DNA of 29,131 nucleotides from Collinsella sp. (GTDB lineage Bacteria > Actinomycetota > Coriobacteriia > Coriobacteriales > Coriobacteriaceae), in NCBI GenBank assembly GCA_019414515.1, contig DXLX01000022.1, forward strand, positions 1 through 29,131, written 5' to 3'. The notes below the pieces were generated by a model that saw only the letters and a program-made list of their open reading frames with translations, was not told the DNA's origin and did no database searches. The translations under genes were made by a program, and so were the position numbers. Below, piece after piece: positions 7,498 to 15,221 of the stretch (positions are counted from its first letter, which is position 1; every line of letters begins with the position of its first letter).

Positions 7498-8916
7498 ATG
7501 TTTAGAGAAGATTTTTTATGGGGCGGGGCTCTGGCTGCAAACCAGTGCGAGGGAGGATGGAACGAAGGCGGTCGCGGTTTAGCCAATTCCGACATGCTGC
7601 CGTTTGGCGATCAACGCATGGACGTCATGCGGGGAGACCTTGATCCGCGTGCGTTGGCACCCGACAGCTTCTATCCCGCTCGCAAGGGCATTGATTTTTA
7701 CCATAGGTACAAGCAGGATATTGAACTGTTTGCCCAGATGGGTTTTAAATGCCTGCGCTTATCAATCGCCTGGAGCCGCATTTTTCCCAAAGGAGACGAA
7801 GCCGAGCCCAATGAAGAAGGCCTTGCCTTTTACGAGGATGTTTTTAGGACGTGTCGCGCGCATGACATTGAGCCTTTGGTGACGCTCAACCACTATGATG
7901 TCCCCATGCATCTCGTCGATGCGTATGGCGGATGGCGCGATCGCAGGTTGGTCGACCTGTTCGAGCGATATTCGCGTACCGTGTTCGAGCGCTATCGGGG
8001 ATTGGTCAATTATTGGCTGACCTTTAACGAGATCAACATCATGACGCAGGCGTGCTTTATGGCGGCGGGGATCATCTTCGAGCAAGGGGAGAATCGCTAT
8101 GCAACGGTTCACACGGCCGTGCACCATGTATTGGTTGCGAGCGCCCGTGCGGTCGGGGCGTGTCATGAACTGTGCCCTGGGGCGAAGATCGGTTGCATGC
8201 TCAACGCAGGTGTCTTCTATCCGGCTACATGTGATCCGGACGATGTGCTGGCTGCGCAGGCTGAGAATCGCAGCCATTACATGTTTACCGACGTCCAGGT
8301 GCGCGGTGCGTACCCGAGCTATGTTCTCAAGGAATACGCCCGCCATGGTTTTGAGGTGCCCTATCGGGATGATGACCGCGAAGTACTGGCTGCAAACCTG
8401 GTCGATTTCGTCTCGTTTTCGTATTACTCGACGCGCGTCGCAAAAGCGCATGCGGAAGGTCAGTTCGATTCGAACCTTCTTCGCTCGGCGCCTAATCCGT
8501 ATCTAAAACAGGAGCCTTGGGGGAGGTTTATCGACCCCAAAGGGCTGCGCGTCACCATGAATGAAATCTGGGATCGCTATCAAAAGCCGCTGTTCATCGT
8601 CGAAAACGGTTTGGGTGCTCCTGATGTGCCGGAAGATTCGGGTGAAATAGAAGACGACTATCGAGTTGAATACCTGCGGGCCCACATCGAGGCGATGAGG
8701 GAGACCGTCGAGCTCGACGGGGTGGAACTCATGGGATATACCTGTTGGGGCCCGATCGATTTGGTTTCGGTCGCCACAGGACAGATGCGTAAGCGCTACG
8801 GGTTTATCTATGTCGATCGAGACGATAGCGGTGCGGGCTCGTTTGAGAGACGTAAAAAGAAAAGCTTCGAATGGTACCGACGCGTAATAGCAAGCAATGG
8901 CGAAGACCTTGCGTAA
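7498..8916 (+). CDS. 6-phospho-beta-glucosidase, GH1 (copy a)
   Basis: Retaining glycosidase expected to hydrolyse 6-phospho-beta-glucosides delivered by the PTS, giving glucose-6-phosphate and the aglycone. The 472 residues match a normal GH1 length. The N-terminus FLWGGALAANQCEG is typical. The acid/base is Glu178 in TFNEIN and the nucleophile is Glu369 in IVENGLG. The phosphate-binding loop is visible as Ser424 in DLVS and Lys432/Tyr434 in RKRYGF, supporting a 6-phospho substrate. The start at 7498 has AAAGGA ten nt upstream; the frame also runs open to an ATG at 7369, but that stretch is a hairpin region and lacks GH1 homology. It is third in the licT1 operon. Base use is less GC-rich than in copy b (22411-23841), which suggests a different age or origin. 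Confidence 0.93.
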   Translation: MFREDFLWGGALAANQCEGGWNEGGRGLANSDMLPFGDQRMDVMRGDLDPRALAPDSFYPARKGIDFYHRYKQDIELFAQMGFKCLRLSIAWSRIFPKGDEAEPNEEGLAFYEDVFRTCRAHDIEPLVTLNHYDVPMHLVDAYGGWRDRRLVDLFERYSRTVFERYRGLVNYWLTFNEINIMTQACFMAAGIIFEQGENRYATVHTAVHHVLVASARAVGACHELCPGAKIGCMLNAGVFYPATCDPDDVLAAQAENRSHYMFTDVQVRGAYPSYVLKEYARHGFEVPYRDDDREVLAANLVDFVSFSYYSTRVAKAHAEGQFDSNLLRSAPNPYLKQEPWGRFIDPKGLRVTMNEIWDRYQKPLFIVENGLGAPDVPEDSGEIEDDYRVEYLRAHIEAMRETVELDGVELMGYTCWGPIDLVSVATGQMRKRYGFIYVDRDDSGAGSFERRKKKSFEWYRRVIASNGEDLA

Positions 8917-8969
8917 TAACGTTAAGATGGACAAATGCGCCCGTTGGGGGAATAGTCGGGCCACTTCGC

Positions 8970-9017
8970 TTGACAACAGGCTAAACTAGCTATTAAACAT
9001 TTACTATTCTGTTTAGA
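8970..9017 (+). promoter_or_regulatory. Promoter/operator region of the LacI-family gene
   Basis: A perfect -35 TTGACA (8970-8975) is followed by an inverted repeat TAAACA (8994-8999) - N10 - TGTTTA (9010-9015). The -10 is ambiguous, since TAAACA at 18 bp is weak. CTGTTTAGA (9009-9017) recurs inverted upstream of the isomerase operon at 10280-10288. This arrangement fits autoregulation by the LacI-type protein. Confidence 0.6.
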
Positions 9018-9098
9018 TTGAATTTGCGGTCGTTTAGTTGCCGAGCCACGGGGCGGTCAAGCCACGATGCTCGGCCGCGACCGATGCTAGGGGGAACG

Positions 9099-10109
9099 AT
9101 GGCTAAAGCAAGCGTCCGCGAGATCAGCCGCATTACCGGCTTTTCGCCCGCAACCGTGTCCAACGCGCTCAACCGCAAGCGCAGCGTGAGCGAGGAGACC
9201 GCCAAGGTCATCCTGGAGTGCGCGCAGTCGCTTGGCTATCAGCAGTCGACGCAGCTCGAGAGCATCCAGTTTGTGCTTGCGCGCAAGACGGGCGCCATCC
9301 TGGACGAGAGCACCTTCCATCCCGCGGTCATCGAGGGCGTGGAGCGCCAGGCGCGTCGCCACGGCATGAGCACGAGCTTTGTCTCGCTCGACTTTAGCGA
9401 CCTGGACGCCGTGCGCCCGCAGGTCGAGGGCCTGATCGCCGACCCGTCGGCCGCCATCGTGCTGATGGGTACCGAGCTGGGCGAGGAGGACTACGCCCTG
9501 TTCGCCGACGCTGCCGCCCACCTGATTGTGCTCGACGGCTGGAGCGATCGCCAGTACTTCGATGCCGTAGTCATCGCCAACACCGATTCGGTGCTGCGTG
9601 CCGTGGATTACCTTATCGAGAAAGGCCACAGGCAAATCGGCTATCTGGCGGGCGACCTTCGGATCCGCAACTTTAAGGACCGCGAGCGCGGCTATCGCCA
9701 AGCGCTTGAGGACGCGGATCTTGAGGCCAACCCGGCATGGCACGTCACGCTGGGTACCACGCTCGAGGGCGCTTATCACGACATGGGCGTGTGGCTCGAC
9801 AACGTCTCGCGCGACGATCTGCCGACGGCTTTCTTTGCCGAGAACGACGTGCTCGCCGTGGGCGCCATGCGCGCGTTCAACGAGCACGGTATTCGCGTGC
9901 CCGAGGATGTCTCGATCATCGGCTTTGACGACCTGTCTTTGGGCGCCTTCTCCAACCCGCCGCTCACCACGGTGCATGTTCCCAAGCACGAGGTGGGCGA
10001 GATCGCGGTGCGTCGCCTGGTGGGCAACATCCGCAACCCCAAGAGCTATACCTGCAAGACGGCCGTGTCGACCTACTTTGTCGAGCGCCAGAGCGTGTGC
10101 GAGATCTAG
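9099..10109 (+). CDS. LacI-family transcriptional regulator
   Basis: DNA-binding regulator of 336 residues. The N-terminal LacI helix-turn-helix spans about residues 5-50 (VREISRITGFSPATVSNALN, then hinge-helix residues). A periplasmic-binding-like sugar-sensing domain covers about 60-330, with family landmarks FFAENDVLAVGAMRA, IIGFDDLSLGAF and PPLTTVHVPKHE. AGGGGG lies 4 nt before the ATG. It is followed by a rho-independent terminator and then by the isomerase/transketolase/kinase operon, whose upstream region carries the same TGTTTA-type sites as its own promoter. It is therefore probably the local repressor, induced by a sugar or sugar phosphate of that pathway. The ligand is unknown. Confidence 0.92.
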   Translation: MAKASVREISRITGFSPATVSNALNRKRSVSEETAKVILECAQSLGYQQSTQLESIQFVLARKTGAILDESTFHPAVIEGVERQARRHGMSTSFVSLDFSDLDAVRPQVEGLIADPSAAIVLMGTELGEEDYALFADAAAHLIVLDGWSDRQYFDAVVIANTDSVLRAVDYLIEKGHRQIGYLAGDLRIRNFKDRERGYRQALEDADLEANPAWHVTLGTTLEGAYHDMGVWLDNVSRDDLPTAFFAENDVLAVGAMRAFNEHGIRVPEDVSIIGFDDLSLGAFSNPPLTTVHVPKHEVGEIAVRRLVGNIRNPKSYTCKTAVSTYFVERQSVCEI

Positions 10110-10175
10110 GCGAAGGCAACGCTGGGCCGTAGGGAGGCAAAGCTCGCTAAGGCAGCCATACATAACGCTACTAAG

Positions 10176-10200
10176 AGAGGGTCCTTTGGGCCCTCTTTTT
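10176..10200 (+). terminator. Rho-independent terminator of the LacI-family gene
   Basis: AGAGGGTCC (10176-10184) pairs with GGGCCCTCT (10188-10196), with one T-G wobble and a TTT loop. The T-run is at 10196-10200. It separates the regulator from the next promoter. Confidence 0.9.
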
Positions 10201-10211
10201 GATGCCCTTGT

Positions 10212-10347
10212 ATGTTCAGTTTGTTTACATACCGTTTAGGCTGATTTCTCTACCGTCTACGGGTATTTCGCGTTAAACTTCTAAACAGTAGAGTAAAACA
10301 TTTAGTAAACAGAACAAAACGAAACATGCGTCTGTTTACTGAACATG
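10212..10347 (+). promoter_or_regulatory. Operator cluster upstream of the isomerase operon
   Basis: Several inverted sites lie here. AGTAAACAGA (10304-10313) and TCTGTTTACT (10331-10340) are a perfect 10-bp inverted pair 17 nt apart. ATGTTCAGT (10212-10220) and ACTGAACAT (10339-10347) are a perfect 9-bp inverted pair about 120 nt apart, suggestive of looping. TCTAAACAG (10280-10288) is the exact complement of CTGTTTAGA at the lacI-type promoter. The spacing fits a LacI-family tetramer or paired dimers. No confident -35/-10 could be chosen. Confidence 0.65.
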
Positions 10348-10366
10348 TGACTAGGGGAGGACGTAC

Positions 10367-11767
10367 ATGGATAAGATCAAGCTCGGTTTTGTGCCCACGC
10401 GCCGCAGTATCTTTAGCGCGCCGGACGCGATCAAGTATCGCGGCTTGACGGCTGATCGCCTGCGCGAGATCGGTGTCGACATCGTGGACATCGACGACAT
10501 TAATGACGAGGGCCTGCTGTTTGACGACAGCCATATCGAGCCTATCGTCAAGAAGTTCCGCGCCGAGGGCGTCGACGGCATCATGCTGTGCCACGCCAAC
10601 TTTGGCACCGAGTACGTTTGCGCCCGCCTTGCCCGCGAGCTCGGTCTGCCTGTGCTGCTGTGGGGCCCGCGCGACGAGCGCCCCGAGCCCGACGGCACCC
10701 GCCTGCGCGATAGCCAGTGCGGCCTGTTCGCCACCGGCAAGGTTCTGCGCCGCTTCCAGGTTCCCTTTACCTATATGACCAACTGCCGCCTGACCGATCC
10801 CGAGTTCGAGCGCGGCGTCTGGGACTTTTTGGCCGTATGCAATGTGGTCAAGACCTTCAAGCACACCCGCATCCTGCAGATGGCGACCCGTCCGTTCGAT
10901 TTCTGGTCCACCATGTGCAACGAGGGCGAGCTGCTCGAGAAGTTCAATATTCAGCTTTCGCCCATCCCTATGACCGAGCTTGTTCAGGCTGTGCACGACG
11001 CTCAGGCCGACGAGCAGGCCATGGCCGCCATGCTCGACCACATTCGCCACAGCTTTGAGATCTGCATACCCGAGGACAAGGTCCCCGCGGTCGCAGGGCT
11101 CGCCATCGCTATGAAGCGCCTGGTCGAGAAGTACGGCTGCAACGCCGGCGCCATCCAGTGCTGGAACGCCCTGCAGGACGAGCTGGGCATTATGCCCTGC
11201 GCGGCCAACGCCATCCTCAACGAGATGGGCATTCCCGTCGTATGCGAGACCGATATCCACGGCGCCATCACGGCGCTGATGGTCGAGGCCGCCGACCTGG
11301 GCCGTCACCGCGGCATGTTTGCCGACTGGACCGTGCGCCATCCCGATAACGAGAACGGTGAGCTGCTGCAGCACTGCGGCCCCTGGCCCTGCAGCTGCGC
11401 GGCTGTCAAACCCAAGCTCACCTACCCGCTGGCTTTCGACCACCCCGGCGCGCTGACGGCCGAGGCCAAACACGGCGATCTCACCCTTGCCCGCTTTGAC
11501 GGCGACAACGGCGAGTATTCGCTGCTGCTGGGCAACGCCCGCGGCATCGACGGCCCGGCCGGCATGGGCACCTACCTGTGGGTCGAGGTCGACAACCTCA
11601 AGCGCCTCGAGGCCAAGATCGTCGAGGGCCCCTACATTCACCACTGCGTCGCCATTCATGCCAACGTGGTGCCGGTGCTCTACGAGGCGTGCAAGTACAT
11701 CGGCATCCAGCCCGACCTGTACGACCCCATTGAAGAAGACGTCAAAGCCTACCTGCGAGGAGAGTAG
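10367..11767 (+). CDS. L-fucose/L-arabinose isomerase-family sugar isomerase
   Basis: Predicted metal-dependent aldose-ketose isomerase of 466 residues. It begins KIKLGFVPTRR, has an N-terminal Rossmann-like half, and carries a conserved acidic/histidine cluster, VVCETDIHGA (291-300; Glu294, Asp296, His298). LLQHCGPWPCS (333-343) and GPYIHHC (421-427) contribute further histidines likely to bind the Mn2+ site. The ribosome-binding site GGGAGG lies 6 nt before the ATG. It is the first gene of an operon with split transketolase and an FGGY kinase, so the product ketose is presumably phosphorylated and then cleaved by transketolase. No class II aldolase is present, which argues against the classical fucose or rhamnose route. 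The substrate is unknown; the protein belongs to the broad FucI/AraA-like group rather than being clearly FucI. Confidence 0.75.
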   Translation: MDKIKLGFVPTRRSIFSAPDAIKYRGLTADRLREIGVDIVDIDDINDEGLLFDDSHIEPIVKKFRAEGVDGIMLCHANFGTEYVCARLARELGLPVLLWGPRDERPEPDGTRLRDSQCGLFATGKVLRRFQVPFTYMTNCRLTDPEFERGVWDFLAVCNVVKTFKHTRILQMATRPFDFWSTMCNEGELLEKFNIQLSPIPMTELVQAVHDAQADEQAMAAMLDHIRHSFEICIPEDKVPAVAGLAIAMKRLVEKYGCNAGAIQCWNALQDELGIMPCAANAILNEMGIPVVCETDIHGAITALMVEAADLGRHRGMFADWTVRHPDNENGELLQHCGPWPCSCAAVKPKLTYPLAFDHPGALTAEAKHGDLTLARFDGDNGEYSLLLGNARGIDGPAGMGTYLWVEVDNLKRLEAKIVEGPYIHHCVAIHANVVPVLYEACKYIGIQPDLYDPIEEDVKAYLRGE

Positions 11768-11769
11768 AA

Positions 11770-12606
11770 ATGGCAACTATCGAAGAGCTTGAGTCCCTGC
11801 GTTGGGACCTTCGCCGCGATTGCGTTGATATCATCATGGCCGGCGCCGGCGGCCATATTGGCGGCGACATGTCGGTGATCGACGCCCTCATGACCCTCTA
11901 TGCCAACCACCTTAACATTTCGCCCGAGACCGTCGACGATCCCAACCGCGACCGCTTCGTGCTCTCCAAGGGCCACGCCATGGAGGCCTACTACGCGGTG
12001 CTGTGCCACGAGGGCTATCTGGACCTCGACGACGTCAAGGCCCGCTTCTCCAAGTTCGGCAGCCCCTACATCGGCCACCCCAACAACAAGCTCAAGGGCA
12101 TCGAGATGAACTCCGGTTCGCTGGGCCATGGCCTGCCCGTGGCCGTCGGCATGGCGCTTGCCGGCAAGATGGACGGCCGCGACTACCGCGTCTACACCAT
12201 CATGGGCGACGGCGAGCTTGCCGAGGGCTCGGTCTGGGAGGGCGCCATGAGCGGCGGCAACTACCAGCTCGATAACCTGTGCGCGCTCGTGGACCGCAAC
12301 CGCCTGCAGATCAGCGGCAGCACCGAGGACGTTATGAAGCAGGACTCGCAGGAGGAGCGCTGGGCAGCCTTCGGATGGAACGTGCTCTCCATTCCGGGCA
12401 ACGACGTCCGGGCCATCGACGCCGCGCTGACGCTTGCGGCCGAGACCTGCGGCAAGCCCACGGTCATCATCCTCAACACGGTGAAGGGCTATGGCTCGCC
12501 TGTTATGGAGGACAAGGCCGCCTGGCATCATCACCTGCCCAATGATGAGGAATATGCCCAGATCATCGCCGATTTCGCTGCCCATAAGGAGGCCATCAAT
12601 GGCTAA
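11770..12606 (+). CDS. Transketolase-like enzyme, N-terminal (TPP-binding) subunit
   Basis: Half of a split transketolase (278 residues) that binds thiamine diphosphate. The family histidines are present: His29 (GGHIGGDMS), His69 (LSKGHA) and His103 (IGHP). The TPP/Mg2+ motif runs from GDG at 146-148 to Asn177 of DRNRLQ. The start lies 2 nt after the isomerase stop, and its ribosome-binding site GAGGAGAG (11757-11764) is inside that gene. The partner subunit overlaps the 3' end by 8 nt. Split transketolases often act on unusual ketose phosphates (for example AptAB on apulose-4-phosphate); that reading here is inferred from operon context. Confidence 0.88.
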   Translation: MATIEELESLRWDLRRDCVDIIMAGAGGHIGGDMSVIDALMTLYANHLNISPETVDDPNRDRFVLSKGHAMEAYYAVLCHEGYLDLDDVKARFSKFGSPYIGHPNNKLKGIEMNSGSLGHGLPVAVGMALAGKMDGRDYRVYTIMGDGELAEGSVWEGAMSGGNYQLDNLCALVDRNRLQISGSTEDVMKQDSQEERWAAFGWNVLSIPGNDVRAIDAALTLAAETCGKPTVIILNTVKGYGSPVMEDKAAWHHHLPNDEEYAQIIADFAAHKEAING

Positions 12607-13537
12607 CAAGATCGCCAATCGCAAGGTTATCTGCGACACGCTGCTCGAGGCCGCGAAGACCGATAAGGATATCGTCGTCCTGTGCTCCGACTCCCGCGGC
12701 TCCGCATCGCTCACGCCGTTCTTTGATCAGTATCCCCAGCAGTCCGTCGAGGTCGGCATCGCCGAGCAGGACCTGGTGAGTATCGCCGCCGGCATGGCTT
12801 CGTGCGGCAAGAAGGCCTGGGCCGCCTCGCCGGCGTCCTTTGTGACCACGCGCTCGTATGAGCAGTGCAAGGTCGACGTTTCGTACTCCAACACCAACGT
12901 CAAGCTCATCGGCATCTCGGGCGGCGTGTCCTACGGCGCTCTGGGCATGAGCCATCACTCCGCGCAGGATATCGCCGCCATGAGCGCGATTCCCAACATG
13001 CGCGTGTATCTGCCGAGCGACCGCTTCCAGACCGCCGAGCTCGTGCGTGCCCTGGTCGCCGACAGTAAGCCCGCCTACATCCGCGTGGGCCGCAACCCGG
13101 TCGAGGACGTGTACACCGAGGAAGAGTGCCCGTTCCAGATGGATCGCGCCACCTGGGTGCGCCGCGGTACCGATGTGACGATCGTGGCCACCGGCGAGAT
13201 GGTCCGCCACGCCGTGGACGCCGCCGATCTGCTGGCCGAGCAGGGCATCTCGGCAACGGTGCTCGACATGTACTGCGTCAAGCCGCTCGACGCCGAGGCC
13301 GTGATCGAGGCCGCCGGCGCCACCCGTGCCGTCGTGACCGTCGAGGAGCATAGCCCCTTCGGTGGCCTGGGTTCCATGGTCGCGCAGGTCGTGGGCGAGC
13401 ATTGCTCGCGTCCGGTCAAGTGCCTGAGCCTGCCCGATGCGCCGGTCATCACCGGTACGAGCCCCGAGGTCTTCGCGCACTACGGCCTCACCGGCGAAGG
13501 AATCGCCAAGACCGTTGCCGAGTTCCTCGGCAACTAG
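12599..13537 (+). CDS. Transketolase-like enzyme, C-terminal subunit
   Basis: Second half of the split transketolase (312 residues), holding the pyrimidine-binding and C-terminal domains. The TPP-activating Glu56 lies in VEVGIAEQDLVSIAAGMA (50-67). Further hallmarks are GVSYGALGMSHHSAQDIA, YLPSDRFQT, YIRVGR and TVEEHSPFGGLGS. It starts inside the last codons of the N-terminal subunit, with AAGGAGG just upstream, so synthesis is coupled and a 1:1 complex is expected. The pair together corresponds in length to one conventional transketolase (about 590 residues, somewhat shorter). In the operon it would cleave the ketose phosphate made by the following kinase, yielding pentose-phosphate-pathway intermediates. 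Confidence 0.88.
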   Translation: MANKIANRKVICDTLLEAAKTDKDIVVLCSDSRGSASLTPFFDQYPQQSVEVGIAEQDLVSIAAGMASCGKKAWAASPASFVTTRSYEQCKVDVSYSNTNVKLIGISGGVSYGALGMSHHSAQDIAAMSAIPNMRVYLPSDRFQTAELVRALVADSKPAYIRVGRNPVEDVYTEEECPFQMDRATWVRRGTDVTIVATGEMVRHAVDAADLLAEQGISATVLDMYCVKPLDAEAVIEAAGATRAVVTVEEHSPFGGLGSMVAQVVGEHCSRPVKCLSLPDAPVITGTSPEVFAHYGLTGEGIAKTVAEFLGN

Positions 13538-13557
13538 TAGACACAGACGCTGCGCGG

Positions 13558-13583
13558 CCGCCAAGCTGTCTTTGCTTTGGCGG
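13558..13583 (+). other. Small hairpin before the FGGY kinase start
   Basis: CCGCCAA (13558-13564) and TTGGCGG (13577-13583) pair perfectly over a 12-nt loop and end just upstream of the kinase ribosome-binding region. There is no T-run. It could moderate kinase translation or be incidental. Confidence 0.3.
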
Positions 13584-13600
13584 AAGGAATGGGAGAGTAC

Positions 13601-15085
13601 ATGAGCAACTACATCATCGGAATCGATCAGTCCACGCAGGGCACCAAGGCGCTGCTGGTGGACGAGGGCGGCCATCTGATCCATCGTGCCGACCGCGCAC
13701 ATCGCCAGATCGTCAACGAGGCCGGCTGGGTGAGCCATGATCCGGCCGAGATCGCGGCCAACGTCCTGGCCGTGGCGCGTGCCGTGGTGGAGGAGACTGG
13801 GGTCGACCCGGTCGATGTCGCCGGCATCGGTATTTCCAACCAGCGCGAGACCACCGTTGCCTGGAACCGCAAAACGGGCGAGCCGCTGTGCGACGCCGTG
13901 GTGTGGCAGTGCGCCCGTGCCCGCGAGCTGTGCGACGAGCTGGCCGCACGCGAGGGCGTGTCCGAGTTGGTGCGCGACACGACGGGTCTGGTGCTCTCAC
14001 CCTACTATCCGGCGGGCAAGATGGCCTGGATTCTCGCAAACGTTCCGGCGGCTGCCGAGGCCGCTGCGGCGGGCGAGCTGTGCCTGGGCACGATTGACGC
14101 CTGGGTGGTCTGGACGCTCACGGGTGGCGCCGAGTTCCGCTGCGACTGGTCCAACGCCAGCCGTACGCAGCTGTTCGACCTGTGCCGCGGCTGCTGGAGC
14201 GAGCCGGTGTGCCAGGCCTTTGGCATCGATGCTGTCTGCCTGCCGCAGGTGACCGATTCCGACGGCCTGTTCGGCACGACGGACCTGGGCGGTTTTTTGC
14301 CGGCGCCCGTGCCCATTCACGGCGTGCTCGGCGACAGCCATGCCGCCCTGTTTGCACAGGGCTGCCACAGCCGCGGCATGGCCAAGGCGACGTATGGCAC
14401 CGGCAGTTCGGTCATGATGAACGTCGGCGACGAGTTCGTCGCCAGCTCGCACGGGCTTTCGAGCTCACTTGCGTGGCGCATGGACGGCGTGACCGAGTAC
14501 GTGCTCGAGGGCAACGTGAGCTACGCTGGCGCCGTCAAGACGTGGCTGCGCGACGACCTGGAGCTCATCAATAACCCCGAAGAGGTCACCGACCTGTGCT
14601 ATGCCGCCAGCCCGGCGAGCCGCGTCTACTTTGTGCCGGCGTTTACCGGCCTGGGTGCGCCGCACTGGGCGAGCGACGCCGGGGGCTGCGTCTTTGGCAT
14701 GACGCGCACCACGGGTCGCGCGGAGTTCGTAAAGGCCGCCGACGAGTCGATCGCCTATCAGATCTTCGACGTGATCGATGCGATGGTTGAGGATTCGGGC
14801 GCGGCGCTGGCCGAGCTTCGCGTTGACGGCGGTCCCACGCGCGATGCGTACCTGATGCAGTTTGAGAGCGACCTGGTGGGCTCGCCCATCCGCATCGCGA
14901 GCAACGACGAGATGAGCGGCCTGGGTGCGGCTTGGGCCTGCGGCATTGCGCTGGGCATGTACACGCGCGACGTGGTCGACGTGTACGGTGCTCGCGGCAT
15001 CGTGGAGCCTTCGATGCCGGCCGACGAGCGAGCCAAAAAGATCGCCGGCTGGCGCCACGCCGTCGAGGCGACTATCTCGTACTAA
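13601..15085 (+). CDS. FGGY-family carbohydrate kinase, glycerol kinase-like
   Basis: ATP-dependent sugar or polyol kinase of 494 residues. It has the N-terminal phosphate loop GIDQSTQGTK (7-16), ISNQRETT (78-85), NASRTQLFD (185-193), PAFTGLGAPHW (346-356) and the C-terminal adenine-site DGGPT (409-413). It resembles GlpK more than XylB. Arg82/Glu83, Tyr135 and the catalytic base Asp245 occupy the positions that bind glycerol in GlpK, but the residue after Asp245 is Ser where E. coli GlpK has Gln246. Operon context (isomerase and transketolase, no glycerol facilitator or glycerol-3-phosphate dehydrogenase) points instead to phosphorylation of a ketose such as apulose, xylulose or erythrulose. 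The start at 13601 was preferred over upstream in-frame codons because the conserved SNYIIGIDQ begins there. It is probably the last gene of the operon. Confidence 0.82.
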   Translation: MSNYIIGIDQSTQGTKALLVDEGGHLIHRADRAHRQIVNEAGWVSHDPAEIAANVLAVARAVVEETGVDPVDVAGIGISNQRETTVAWNRKTGEPLCDAVVWQCARARELCDELAAREGVSELVRDTTGLVLSPYYPAGKMAWILANVPAAAEAAAAGELCLGTIDAWVVWTLTGGAEFRCDWSNASRTQLFDLCRGCWSEPVCQAFGIDAVCLPQVTDSDGLFGTTDLGGFLPAPVPIHGVLGDSHAALFAQGCHSRGMAKATYGTGSSVMMNVGDEFVASSHGLSSSLAWRMDGVTEYVLEGNVSYAGAVKTWLRDDLELINNPEEVTDLCYAASPASRVYFVPAFTGLGAPHWASDAGGCVFGMTRTTGRAEFVKAADESIAYQIFDVIDAMVEDSGAALAELRVDGGPTRDAYLMQFESDLVGSPIRIASNDEMSGLGAAWACGIALGMYTRDVVDVYGARGIVEPSMPADERAKKIAGWRHAVEATISY

Positions 15086-15221
15086 ATGCGTAATGCCACG
15101 GTAGAGTCGCGGCAATGCGTACGAGTGACGCCCTGGGGCGATGTCACGGAGCGCTATTCGTGCCGATAGGTAAAGATGCGAACGAGAGGGTGATGTGATG
15201 CGGTAGAGTCCAACGCGTCGA

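Noticed and set aside
10250..11776. 508-residue minus-strand open frame opposite the isomerase gene
   Set aside because: Shadow of a strongly GC-biased gene; no family motifs, while the plus strand encodes a clear sugar isomerase with a ribosome-binding site.
10367..13537. Sulfoquinovose transketolase (sulfo-TK) pathway
   Set aside because: A split transketolase and isomerase also occur there, but the operon has an FGGY kinase and no sulfolactaldehyde reductase or sulfonate exporter.
13558..13583. Terminator between the transketolase and the kinase
   Set aside because: Stem is only 7 bp and there is no T-run, so the kinase is taken as part of the same operon.
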